From contig JAQGBZ010000152.1 in NCBI GenBank assembly GCA_034687125.1, forward strand, positions 80,370 to 144,369: a DNA stretch of 64,000 nucleotides, read 5' to 3'. The notes under the pieces were generated by a model that had not been told where the DNA came from, searched no databases, and saw only the letters and a program-made list of their open reading frames with translations. Positions 49,902-61,996 of this stretch are shown piece by piece (the stretch's first letter is position 1; each line of letters starts with the position of its first letter). The position numbers and the translations under genes are program-made. This DNA comes from Neelides folsomi. Lineage: Eukaryota; Arthropoda; Collembola; Neelipleona; Neelidae.

Positions 49902-51803
49902 CTTCTATTATATTACAATAAGTACATAATACTTATTACATATTTCTCTCTCTCTAAAAGAACCTCTCTCAGATAAAAAGAACCTCAAAAGTTGTTAGAG
50001 CCTTGTTACAATTAAATAAGTGATTCGAATTTATCAACTTGGCGTGTCTTGCGGTCGATTGACAATTCTTAGATATTTCACAATATCTTTTCTTTATGTC
50101 TTTATCACTACATTTTTACACTCACTTTGTTCGAGTGGTTTATTGAGCTTGCACAGAGAAAGATATATTGAGATAGCAGAATGCATTTCATGAGGATTGA
50201 ATTCAAAGAATTCAAAAGGTGTCCAATCCAGTCGTAAAAGTCTCTAGACAATTTTTTCCCTTTGCGGCTCCCTCGACAGGGCAAACAAAGGCAGAGATAA
50301 AAACAATTTATGGTAATTCAATCATAAAGGAAAATTTTTGCACTCGATCTGTTTACTTTTTTACACTTAAGGGAAGTTAAAGTAGCTGTTGGATTGAAAA
50401 GGCGTTTCCCTTATCATTAGATTCAATGTATTCGAATGGCCTAATTATTATGCAAACGATCGGCGGCTCCCCGCCCAACCTTCAACCGGTAATGATAATT
50501 GTGCGATTCTGTTCGTTTCTTCTTCCCACCACGAAATATCATCATTCGACTGACCACAAAAACTTATACGGACCAATTTACTTGGCCTCAATTGCCTTAA
50601 AGAAAAATAGTAAATTGAATATTTGATCTAAACTGTGAAATTCTAAACTTTGTTTTCACAATCCTTCTTTTTGAACAAACCATTAAATTCTAGCAGAATT
50701 TATTTTTTAAAGCTTGGAATATCAGCTTAATTTGTAGAGTGAAATTGAAAACCTCCAAAAAGCTAACTTCAAATGTTAAGCATCCAATTACCAATTATCC
50801 ATATTCTATTAACAGCCTTTGACAACATTGAAGGGTTCACGCCTTGAAACATTGTGCAGTCGAATAAAAACGTGTAATTTGGGAATTGTTCAATAAAATT
50901 GTATTACTTTTATTATGAAGAACTGGTACGTGTCGGTACCGTAATAAAACACCCAAATTAAGTTATACATAGTTAAGTTAACTTGGACTCAGATTAAAAA
51001 AAGACAATCAAAGGGTCCACCGTTTAAAATCTCACATTGTCTCCTGTCAGACACTTCATCTCATATCCTTCGAGTATTTGCATATTTTCAACTCGGTTGT
51101 TTGTTTCTTCATTATTCTTTTCGTCCATTGTGACAAAAGGAAGACAATGAGCGGGTTGTAAATCTGTATGAATAAAACAACAATTTGTCTGAGCTCAATT
51201 ACATTGCGAAAATGAAGGATTTAAATTGTAAAACATCGAACCATCGTTTTACAATTTATTACGTAGGTAGACATTTGAGGTTTTCACTTTCGCAAATCCG
51301 CCTCCTGTTTGGATGGAAAGTCCGTTTAAAAAGCCACGTAATCATTAAATAAAAGTAAATGATAATATTATTGGTTTTCACTCCTTAAGAGATCTTCTAC
51401 CATTGTAGTGATATATTTTGAAACATTGGGACAGTAACAGTAAGGAATAACGCTGATGTTACAACAAGTAAAGAAGTGAACTTTTGGTGTCTACACACGT
51501 CAGTCAACCAGGGAGGTGGAACGCGAAGGAATTTGTTTTATTATTGTAATTTATGGGGATTCGGTCTTATGCATCTTCAACCCTTTTTTACCAACTTTAC
51601 CCGTTCTTTTAAATATATAAAATATATAGAAATGTGTAGGAATATACCTTAAAATATTTATCATGTATTTCCTCCTATATTTTTACATTTTACATTACTT
51701 ATATTACATGTATTATATACACTAAAAGTAGGAATTGGGTATATTTAACAGATTTAACACAAAGAGGTATGAACTATAAATGTAAGCTTGATATAATACT
51801 TAT
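49902..51803. other. No gene supported
   Basis: AT-rich spacer. A 66-codon ATG frame at 50426-50626 (+) has no recognisable features. Nothing else was found. Confidence 0.5.
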
Positions 51804-52034
51804 CTATAATACATATAATCTGTACAAAAAATCCTCGCCACGGTGCTCTTGAGATTGAGTGAAGAATTTGTGTAGGAATTGAAGGCGGTTGTTAAACAGC
51901 GAATCCTCACGTTTCCATTTGAAAGATCTCGAAAACTGAGTCTTGAAAAGTTGAATGGAGGATTGTGCAGGAGGAGATGGAGAATTTTGAGTCGGTTGTC
52001 CATCGGGATCTTTGTTGAATTCGCCTTGGTTCGG
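51804..52034 (-). CDS. Candidate terminal exon, unknown protein
   Basis: A minus-strand frame is open for 76 codons (52034 down to 51807) and ends at TAG. It has no ATG, so it would have to be an exon. The content is hydrophilic: an Asn/Gln/Ser/Pro-rich first half (FNKDPDGQPTQNSPSPPAQS) and a basic, aromatic second half (SRSFKWKREDSLFNNRLQFL). Two other frames here are also open (51800-52159 minus, 51879-52064 plus), and no strong acceptor is visible at the start. I recognise no domain. Confidence 0.22.
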   Translation of the reverse strand, partial: PNQGEFNKDPDGQPTQNSPSPPAQSSIQLFKTQFSRSFKWKREDSLFNNRLQFLHKFFTQSQEHRGEDFLYRLYVL

Positions 52035-54058
52035 TCATTCACTCCCTCCATTGGCATCGTGTAGGTTGAAGCCTTTGAACGTTTTCGTATTTGGTCTTCT
52101 AACCCCTTCTTTTTATTTACAACCTTCCTGTCTCCACATCCTCTCCAGAACACACTCACTCCAACTCCAGACTTAACGAACCTCCAAGCAAGCTACGGCC
52201 ATTGTGGAAATGAATTCAGCCCTTTTCCATCACAAATCCTCTTTTACATATTTGGTCTGACCTTGTGGGTCTCTTGTGCATGCATGGAAGTTCAGACAAT
52301 CCGTACGTTCACGTACAGGTACAAAACCATTGTTTGTATGGGAGATTTTGGGTTAAACACATGTTAGGAGCTTTTTTATTAAAAAAACACGGTCGGATAT
52401 ATCCCGAGGTAAATCTAGTTATATTACTTATTACTTATGTAAGTCTGTATTGGGTTTGGGTTTAACGATGAAGGAGAACCAAAGCAGACGGTGAGTTATG
52501 TTACTTTGATCCAATAAACATTTCGTTATTAATAATTGCAAAGGCCGATAATGTCATAATGGACGAAAGAGAAAAAATAGAAACGATTTACGACATGGGT
52601 TAAGACTCTTATGACCAATTTCTTCATAAAAGTATGGAGGCGTAGAACCATTTGATATCAATTTAGTTGTACTAGAATTTCACATACCAGCATCATTGCG
52701 AAATTTTTGGTATAAATAATTTTAACGTACAGATATTTCTGTTAATGTCGTTGGTTAATAAAAAATAATTTGAGAAATTAATTATTTAGTTCTATAATTT
52801 ATAGTTCCGTTTTTTAGGTTTTCCTATATTTATAAAAGTAAATTAACTAATCAGGTAAATATTCTCAAACTTGTAATAGATTATATCAAGTCAGCAATAG
52901 ATAGATGTTTAAGATTCATAATGTTCATGTAATAATAATTCGTGATCTGTCGCTCTCATCAAGTCATGAACTCCTTCCTTTATAAATTGATAAAATGGAA
53001 AAGTTATTGAGTGCAAAACCCTCTCCCTTTTTTCTCAATTATTAAAAAAATATTTTTGAACCGTCGAATCCTATAATAGGAAATGACTCAAGCGTTTCTA
53101 TTTAAGGTCTTGTTCAATCAAGCTCAAATTATTTGACTTTTATTATTTAAAAATTATTCAACCTTTTCATTTTCATAAGGTCATGACTCTCTGTGAGCCA
53201 ACGCTCGAACATTACGACCACCTTTTTAAATACAATGCGTAATAAAATAGAATAGTTGACGAACAATGTAAAAATATTCGAATTCCATTTCTTTATTGTT
53301 CATATTGATAGACAAGTTATACTCAAATCATAGTGAAGTTTAGGATAATGCAATAATAATTTAAAATGCTCAATTACAATAAAAGTGTTATTGACATTTA
53401 ACCTATGGAAAATTGATGTATTTCACATTGTGTGCATTCACATAGGTTCGACTCGCCCAACGAATTTAAACCGAGATAAGATTTATTCTTGACCTAAAAT
53501 TAAATTCAAATTCCCATGAGATGATGTGAACCGTAAATGTAATGCTTTAAGCCCCTACACACAATTTCCTCTTTCACGTATTTAAAAGTACCTTTAGTTG
53601 ATTTCAAATGAGACCAACAATGTTTGATTCAAATCTATGAATCTATTATCATCATTACAACCGCTCCGTCTCATTAGCATATATGGCCCATAGATACAGC
53701 TCATACTTGATTCGCATCATTGAAACCGCTTTGAATAAAATTACACCTGTAATTAAAGGATATCGATGCATTTAATAACAAGAATAATAAGGACGCACTT
53801 GTTCTTCAACATTTCCTATTTCCTCTATCGTAAATTCTTCTATATAACTTCATCACGACATTAGGGCTATATAATCGTAGTAACTTTAAAGTCGCTCCTA
53901 TGCCTTTATAAATACACCTTTGATATAGAGAGCCCAGACAAGTTTTAATTCTCATAAAATTAATTTTCTAAAATGAAATTAGCTGTTGATTTCGAGCCTG
54001 AGAGAATAAAAGTAGAAATGAGGAAGATGAATGATTGTGCTTACATTTTCAAATAAAA

Positions 54059-54111
54059 TAATATATGCATAAATAGTTATAATAATAGTGCATATATAAT
54101 AATATATGCAG
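54059..54111. repeat. AT-rich repeat with direct and inverted copies
   Basis: ATAATATATGCA occurs near both ends in direct orientation, and TGCATATAT lies between them as the inverse of ATATATGCA. The segment could fold into alternative hairpins. No function is implied. Confidence 0.65.
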
Positions 54112-54153
54112 TATGTTCAAAAGTGATGTTTCTTTTATATGAGAAATTTCTTC

Positions 54154-54183
54154 TTAATTCAGAGAAGAATTAATTCAGAGAAG
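54154..54183. repeat. 16-bp tandem duplication
   Basis: TTAATTCAGAGAAGAA (54154-54169) is followed directly by a second copy truncated by two bases (54170-54183). Recent slippage-type duplication. Confidence 0.8.
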
Positions 54184-54478
54184 TGAGAAAATGAGGTGTA
54201 CTTGAAATGAAAACGAAAAATCATGGATGTTTAATTGAAGTCTTGAAATGCAATTCATTCTTAGAAGGAAATTAAGCTTTAGTGGAGTGTAGTGAAGGGC
54301 TTGTCAGGATGACAGAAATCATAGTCAAGTGGTCGTAAAGAAGTTTATTAAATAGGGATGTGAGAAGTTAATAAATAAAATAATAATTGTAAAATGCTCC
54401 TTTCTAATTTATATTATTTTCCTCTTTGAAAAAATCACGATCTTCTTACATATGAAGTTTCCCTGTTGTAAAATTGTT

Positions 54479-54508
54479 ATTCACTTTGGAAGGATTCACT
54501 TTGGAAGA
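54479..54508. repeat. 15-bp tandem duplication
   Basis: ATTCACTTTGGAAGG (54479-54493) is followed directly by ATTCACTTTGGAAGA (54494-54508), differing only in the last base. Confidence 0.8.
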
Positions 54509-56205
54509 CAAGGGAAATAAGGAGAGCAAGTTGTGAGGAATCATTCATTCAAACTCAGCAGGAGTCTTGGTCATTTTCTACTTAAAAGACTGCCAAAAAT
54601 GCACAAGAAAAATGTTCCTTTAAGATTTGTGATGATCTTCCTTCTTCCCACGCAAAAGAACAAGTTGAAGTTTTAGTTGGAAGGAATTAAAGTATCAGCA
54701 AGTGCGAATCTCTCTTTAAGCATTTAATAAGAGCAGAGGCAAAGTATGAAAGTCGTCATGATACGACGTTCTAAATGACGTTCTTTATGTAGGGCGACGA
54801 GTTTCCACAATGCAATTTTCTATTCTGCAAACTGCAATTTTCTTGTGCATTTTATGATTTATCACACAACTTGGATTTAAAAACTCATTTCCTAATTGAC
54901 TGCGGTAGCAAAAGTTGGATTTTTAGGACAAAAGATATTGCAAGTGTTCTCATATATTTTAATGAGGATATGCATTGTTAACCATCAGTGTTTTGTTTAC
55001 ATTAACATTGTATTTATTTTGCTAACAAGCGTGAAACTTGTAAATATTCAGTTAGTATAAATGCAGTTTTTATATAAAAACTATTGAGGTATTAGACTTG
55101 TTTTGATAGAATGAATGAATGAGTTTATGGTTTGGGGTTTTTAAATCAACTGCACGTTGTGGCAGGGAAAGATTCCAAATTTTAGCTGATTAAATTCCAC
55201 AGTTGAAATTCCTAATTTCAATCGCAATTCTCCCAACGCTTCGGTCGCAATCAAGGGAAAAGCTCAAGTTTTGGCATTCACTGCAAGTGTGCATCTCCAC
55301 ACTTATCTTTGGTGCATTAGTTTATTGGCTTTGTTGAACCAGGGTCATTTGGCTCGCTCATTCTTAAATTCTTATCTATCAGGATTCTTCAGAGTACATA
55401 TTTGAAAAATGGGATCTTGTATAGGAAATATGGTTAATAAAACATTCAAATCCTCACCATTTGTATTCCTTATGAAGAACCAAACTTTGCAAAATAGTAA
55501 AAGTGGTTGTTAAAGATGCTGAGCACGATGTGAAGATAGGAAATAGTGCAATTTGGGAAATAGTGAACCGAATCCTATTTATTTCCACGACCAGAGATTT
55601 CTCTTTATTCATCTGATTCATCCACTCTTAATTATTTTGGCAACAATCTCTCCTTATTTTCGCTACTCGGATAATCCTTAGCTTTGCCAAGTACATTAAG
55701 TCTAATTATTCAAGCTGAGCCTCAGGTGAGCACTGGGATTATTACCAACAATCAAATGCACTTCTTCCATTGTATAAAACCTAATAAGCCTTAACTTGTC
55801 TAACTCACCAATGGCCGAGGAATAAACGAGCTTTAATGAATTTTGTTCAGGTAGAATCCAATAGAGGTTTTTTGTACCCCATTTAATATACTTACCTTAC
55901 TTACCCTTTATTTAATGTCTGATTTTCAATTATAGGTTTTTTATGAGTAAATGTGGGTTAGATTGCAATCTCTGCCCATTCCAATATTAATTAGAAATTT
56001 CATTATTATTATACATTGTTATATTTATGTGTAGGTAAGTATTTATTTATGTATGAGAGCTTTTGTATGAGTTGTTGTTGTATTCAAGACGGATTTATTA
56101 TTTCTTGATTCCGTTGTTGCCCTCGTTGTCCTCATTACTTATTCAAAGACCCGATTACCCATATTTAGCCCATCTTCATTATCATTATCGGAAAAGAGCT
56201 GTTGT

Positions 56206-56418
56206 TCATTGAATGATGAGCGAGGAATCAATTGTGAGCTTTTTCTTAGCTTTAAACACCTTCTCGATCATCCATTGAACATGAACACAATGTGTCCTAC
56301 TTTGAGTTTGAAAGCTATTCCCAAAATTCGCCAAATCCTCCTCTGCAGTTCTTTTGCAAACACAAAAGGGATAATCGGGAAGAAAAGCATTGGAGCTTTT
56401 TATATGGGAATCTTCTAA
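56206..56418 (-). CDS. Candidate terminal exon, unknown protein
   Basis: A minus-strand frame is open for 70 codons and ends at TGA (56206-56208). It has no ATG near its start. GATTAG at about 56421-56416 could be the acceptor. The product is hydrophilic with four cysteines (for example YPFCVCKRTAEEDLANFG, then a basic MIEKVFKAKKKLT stretch). Overlapping plus-strand frames (56209-56418 and 56292-56678) compete, so strand is unresolved. The local rise in G+C suggests former or current coding sequence, but I recognise no family. Confidence 0.22.
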   Translation of the reverse strand, partial: LEDSHIKSSNAFLPDYPFCVCKRTAEEDLANFGNSFQTQSRTHCVHVQWMIEKVFKAKKKLTIDSSLIIQ

Positions 56419-59400
56419 TCAGTCAAGGGATGGTTTTTGTACTAAATTATTGCGGTAGTCATTCAAGGTGGGAAGTTAAAGGAGTTAAAGAAGGATTATG
56501 GCACACCTTGTTAGCAACAATTGAGCAGGACATGGAGATTTCTCTTTTAATGAATTCATTTTACTACTTTGCTATATATTGGAGATTGGCCACTCCCAAT
56601 ATACAGAGGAACAATGTTGGAAAGAGAAGATCTTTAGAACAAACAAGTGAAAGAACCACTTTGGAATTTAATTATTAGCTTTGCGCTCCTTTAAACTAAA
56701 CTACAATTTGAAAATCATTTTTTGCTCACTTTCTCAAAGACGAAATATTTGAGATTTACTCAAATATCCGTCAGTTTGCATGTTGATTTTACTACAATTT
56801 TTACAGAGCTTCAAAGTGGATATAATAAATGTATGCAACTCATATTAACATAAATTTTGGAAAAGATTTCTGTTTGTTCTTCATTAAAAAAGAATTTATG
56901 GTTTAAATGGACCTTGAATAGCAAATCCCATTCAAGTTTAATGACTTCCTATGTGAAAATTATAATTTTAATTCCCAGGAACTTTGTGGTCAATATTTAA
57001 CATTGGAGTTTATCTTCAACATTTTTAATTTCTTATGTGCATAAGTTTAACTGCAAGGGCCTAAGGGCGTTGGCGTTGATAAAAATAACTAATAAAAAGA
57101 TTATGGGAGTGGATGTCTTAAATGTCAATTAAACTGGATTTTAAATATTTTTTATAATCAAAGGCAATTAATGTTCGATTCGTGGCAGTTTTCACACGAC
57201 GTCAATGTCAAAAAGTATAATTATTTAATGAAGGGAAATTAAATTATTTCTCCAATCAGCCAACGTCCTTAAAATGATATAAAAAGTAATAAAACAATTA
57301 AATACTATACAAAATAAGAATGGAATTATTATAAAAAATTCGATTAAGTTCTTAACATTTTTAAGTACACCACACGTGATTCTAATATAATTATAGGTAA
57401 AGAAATGCACTCATTCTGTCATGATTTGATTTGATGTTTTCAACGAATAAGGAAAGTTGGTCGAAAAGAAGTAATTTACGTAGTTCAGAATTTGATAGCC
57501 ATTGCGTTTCTTTCACTAACAGATTTGTTAGATTTCACATTGAACTCGATTAAATGGCCCAAGGAGAAGTTGAAAAAAGGACAAAGGGATCGATTCAAAC
57601 TTTTCCGACTTAAAGTTAAAGAGGAAAAACATGCAAAGGAGAATTTTCAATTTGAGTAAAAGCCTCCCTATGTTCACCAATGTTTTTAATAAGGCCAAAA
57701 ATATTGAAGTTTTCTTTCAATCCTTTGAATAAGAAGTAAATAAAATCTCGCCTGTGTGTGAGCCTTTGAGTTTATTTATGAGATGATGAAAGGAAATTTG
57801 ATTTATTTACTTCCTAATTTCCTCTCAATTTTCCAAATGTAAAACTCCATGAATCTTCCATGAGATAAAGTAATTTAAGCAGGGGATTTGAGACTGAAGA
57901 CACTTCAGGTGTTGAAATATTATTATTTCAAAAACCTCCGTGTTCTTCGACCTGTCAATTTCCCCATTTATTTAGCATTGAGAAAGTGGTGTAATGAGTT
58001 TCGTCTCCGGCTTTGTTCATTTGAAATTGACTGATGGTCCACATCCATATTTAAATCTTTGGTCAAAAGGAGACTCAACATGTGAACTCACCTTTGAGAC
58101 AATTTTCTCTTTGCTCATATAATACTTAATATACAAATTTCTTATTATTTACTATGCAGCGAAGCACCTGGTGCCGCAATTGGAAGAGGAGTTTAGAAAT
58201 CGCCTGATCGACTTACCTTAATCCCTTGCACTCTTACACGACTCTGATACTCTACTTAAATGATTGATGAAATTCCGCCTTCAATTATTCATCCTGGATG
58301 ATATATTGATGGGGAAATGAAACTATCCATTGTGATATTATTATATGACCCACCTCCTTCCCCTCTAATGATAAAATTCATGAAAAATGCAAAGGCCCAA
58401 CTTCCACACGTGAGCCCTTAAAATTTAATGAGAACAACTTGGCTAACTTTCTGTGTATCGACATTTTAAAGTCAAGTCAGCTGGTCAAATTCAAAATTCC
58501 AATTGCAAAAATTTCCTCAATTGCCCATTACTTAATTACTTACAAAGAGCAGAGGTCAAACAGAAGGAACATTATTTAGATTAACGGGGAGGAAATGTTA
58601 AAATTTCAAAGCCTGGTTAAATTTTAAATTTGCCATTATTAATTTTTATTCCGCCTTTTGAAAGTTGTAATCAATTATGGATGGATTTCTTTGAACAATT
58701 CCTCCTTTGAGTTTTTCTCCTATCTCTCCCATCTTTCGTATTTGTCAGCTCTCGCGAAAGTCAATTTAAATAAATAGAAGAGACACGAAGAGACGCCGCT
58801 GTCTGTAATTTACCGAATTATTTCAATACATTTAACCTGAGCTACATTAAAATTTAGGTCATTTCTTCCGCCCACCTACCCCAATTTCCCTCCAAACTCA
58901 TCCTCATTACCAAGTCCTACAATTAGCCCACCTGTCTCAACTCCAAGAGTGACAGACGACGAAGTGCACAATATTTTTCCCAGGCATCTTTTGAGAAAAC
59001 TTCCATTGATTTGTCCTCGATGGGACACGTAAACCATCAATAGCTATTTTGGCTATTGAGCTGAGGGAAGAAAGAAATGTGTCACGTCAAGGAGTGATAT
59101 AATCAAAATACATAAATATATTACATTGGTTGAGGTACAAAGTTCCCTTTTCATGTCCTTCAGTCTTTCATGTTCACATTCACAATGTCAATTAGAAGAC
59201 ATGGTTTTTCTCACTTACCTTATACTTATTACTACTTATGTACTAAATGTACAGCTACCTACTCGAAGAAATAAAATTACATGTAGTGGGAAGGTAAATA
59301 AAAACAAACATAGGAAAGTTTGACATTTAATGAAGAAATAACATGCGCGTATTGAGAGCGAAAGTAATTTTTATTACTTCAACTATTATTGGCTATTATA

Positions 59401-59763
59401 AAAGTCTATTTAATAGTCAAGTTGATCATGAATCAAGTTGTATTTGAAGCATTGATTTCAAGATTATTTATTCTTAGATGATAATTGCTCAAAGGTGTTA
59501 CATTAAATGAGTTATAAATTATAAGTTATAGCTAACATTCTAATTCTAATTAACACGAACCAAGAAATATTTAGTAACTTATTTATAAATGTTTTAAAAA
59601 TTGTAATACTCGGACATTAAATTAAATAGATTAAATTTGTTAATTTATCTTTATATAAAATTAGCAATAAATAATGAAAAATAAATATTATAATTATTTT
59701 TTCTATTTTCAGGGTTAAATTTTCATTCGTTCGGAGGAAGTTAAAGAAAGAAATCAAATCAAA
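56419..59763. other. No gene supported; 5' flank of the 84-residue protein gene at the right end
   Basis: AT-rich spacer with short frames only. Close to the right end, TTCTATTTTCAG (ending at 59712) is a good splice acceptor 51 bp before the ATG at 59764. The downstream gene may therefore have a non-coding first exon further left. Confidence 0.5.
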
Positions 59764-60446
59764 ATGATGAAGATGCGATGGGTTTTGGTTTTCGGCCTCT
59801 TTGCCGTCCTTTGCCTCTCCTACGGCACCAAAGCAGAAGATCCAAAAGCTGAACCAGAAGCCGAGGCCGAAGCTGAACCAGAACACGATGAAGATGGAAA
59901 ACACAAATCAGCTGGAAAGAAAGGTATTAAAAACACAATAAAAACTTAAATTAAACATGAAATTTCTTCCTATACAAAAATGTCACTTAAACATAAGCTA
60001 ATGATTCCAGTCATATGCCAAATGCAGTTTAAATTAATTTTTTATATAAATGTTTCTCATTTTAACCCGAGGAGCTCACGATGGCATTCACAGTCAACGT
60101 TGTCCTTTATGTAACCACCTTGTGTCCTTTTGGTTTTTCTCCTCCTCATAAATAACTTCCTCAATCTTCTCACTTCATCTCTCTCAAGTGTCATTCTTGT
60201 GCTAGCGTGAGAGGGATTAAATAAATCAATTTTTTTACCCTTTTCAAAACCATTTTCAATTTATCAGTCTTATGTAGTTTTGTCCTCAGAGGTCTACGTG
60301 TGTATTAAGGAAGGATTGTTGAGCTAATCTTTTCGGTTTTTTACTTTGCAGGAGACGCGGCAGGGCAAAATCCGGCTTCAGCACCTTGGGCATTTTCCGT
60401 TCCGGCCATTCTCACATTGGTCACCGTAGCTAAATTCATTTTGTAA
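59764..60446 (+). CDS. Small secreted acidic protein, probable GPI anchor
   Basis: There are two exons, 59764-59923 and 60352-60446. The donor is GTATTA and the acceptor is a T-rich tract ending ACTTTGCAG. The intron is 428 bp and is phase 1, as in the gene at 40898. The product has 84 residues. Residues 1 to about 24 are a signal peptide (core VLVFGLFAVLCLS, likely cut after GTKA). Residues 25-45 are an acidic Glu/Ala/Pro repeat (EDPKAEPEAEAEAEPE). Residues 46-63 are a Lys/Gly/Ala/Asn linker. Residues 66-84 are a hydrophobic end running to the stop. If the tail is removed for a GPI anchor, the mature peptide would be only about 35 residues. ATG 59764 is followed by a second Met. The start context TCAAAATG matches that of the gene at 40898. 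Unspliced, the frame stops at 59949. A minus frame of 95 codons (59617-59904) is its antisense shadow. No family is recognised. Confidence 0.8.
59924..60351 (+). other. Intron of the 84-residue protein gene
   Basis: A 428-bp GT-AG intron running from GTATTA to TTTGCAG. It contains pyrimidine-rich stretches and no open frame of note. Confidence 0.7.
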
Positions 60447-61996
60447 AGAAAAGATCCAAATGAGAAGTCGCCTTCGAAACACCAACATTCAAATCTCAAT
60501 TCAATCATAATATTATTATTCTCTTAATTAGAAGTTCCATTCAACCTCATTGAATTTTGAAAGAATTCGTTCTGCATCATTCTTGTTAGAATATTACTAC
60601 TATTAGTAAAATGAATATTCAAACTTAGGACAAAATTTCTTATAAATAGTATTTATCGTAAATATGTATTAAAATAAGTATTACAAGTTATACTTTAAAC
60701 AATTTACACTGTTAATTCAAAGATGTTAGAATAAATTAAAATCAGAGAAGAATCATAGAGAAATGTACACGTAAGTGTGAACGTGTGTTGAGTAATTTTT
60801 TAAAGTTTTAATTATTATGTGTTATAAGCTATGTTAGTTTAATATAAGTATACATTCGAATGCATGAATTATCTATACATGGAACGGTAGAGATAATTGT
60901 GTAATTAAATGAAAATTATTAAACGGTCCAACAACAAAATCGTGTCATGCTGTTAACCTTTCAGATACATGCATAGTATTATTCCAAATGTCCACACACA
61001 CTTTAATTAATTAATTATAATACAATTCTTAATTTGTAAGATTTTTAATTAAAGTTTAGATTAAGTATTTTTACAATAGTTAATATCATCACAGTTGTTT
61101 GTTTTACAAGTTCCATTGTTTAGAAAGAGTTTTTAAATTGACACGAAGTTGTGTAGCGTCTGAAGCTTTCAATTCTCTGTTTGTAACCACTTGAGAGATG
61201 AAAAAATAAAATGTTGATATAATCCCTATAAAGTCAATTAAATAGCATTAAACTTCCATTAAACCCAGGTCGTACTTTCATCTTTAAGCTCATTACAAAT
61301 CCACTTGTACTTATTTATGCATTTAAACGGTATTATGCCGATTGCAAAATAGGCTTCTAGTAAATGCGATTCAATTTCGGGTCATTATTGATAGCATTAG
61401 TAATAATAGAATTAGATCTTATCGGCTCAAGAGGTAATCCGACAAGACTCGAAAGGCCTTGAGGTCTCTTCATACATTATGGCTATGATTGGTAAAAACA
61501 CCTTCGAGGTTCAATTAGGGAGCTTTTTATTCACCTGTCTGATTGTCGCATTCTCATGTCCAACTTGTAATAGCAAATCATCATTATTGTCTTCAATGTG
61601 TTTGGTCGTTTACAAGGCATAGAAAAAGTAAACAACCATTGTAAATTATTCACATTGCATTCACATGTCCATATCCCTCTCACATTTGATTACATACACC
61701 TTTAATGTGAACATGAATACATGTAACATTAGAAAAAACGTTCTTAGTGCAATTTTTTAAATATTACTAGATTATTTGATATGATCATGACATAAATAAT
61801 ACTTATTTATATTAGATATGTACATATGTATGAGATTAATACGTGTATTACGTGTATAAATATGTATTAATATTTTTTTTAAATAATAATATAAAACATT
61901 TATTGAGGTAATCCATTTTAAAACGGGTGACCAATTTATTTATTTATACTTTAAATAATTATGATTCCTCTTATATTAAGCATAGTAAAAACAAAA
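60447..61996. other. Convergent intergenic spacer with two 3' ends
   Basis: This holds the 3' flank of the 84-residue protein gene (candidate AATAAA at 60730-60735) and, from the other side, that of the GMC gene (AATAAA on the minus strand at 61935-61940, about 57 bp beyond its stop). It is very AT-rich, and nothing else is supported. Confidence 0.55.
61935..61940 (-). terminator. Probable polyadenylation signal of the GMC gene
   Basis: AATAAA on the minus strand, about 57 bp downstream of the GMC stop codon. The position suits a polyadenylation signal, but the motif is frequent in this AT-rich sequence. Confidence 0.4.

Larger units (their letters stand above)
52035..56205. other. No gene supported; local duplications
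   Basis: Very AT-rich, with almost no frame longer than 60 codons. It holds an inverted/direct AT repeat (54059-54111) and two short tandem duplications (54154-54183 and 54479-54508), listed separately. Nothing else is recognised. Confidence 0.5.

Noticed and set aside
53440-53460. GGTTCGACTC, resembling a tRNA B box
   Set aside because: No matching A box, acceptor stem or cloverleaf can be drawn from the upstream 50-60 bases.
59617-59904. Minus-strand 95-codon frame
   Set aside because: It lies antisense to exon 1 of the 84-residue protein gene and runs into AT-rich leader. Its Phe/Ile-rich content is what reverse translation of the Glu/Lys codons gives.
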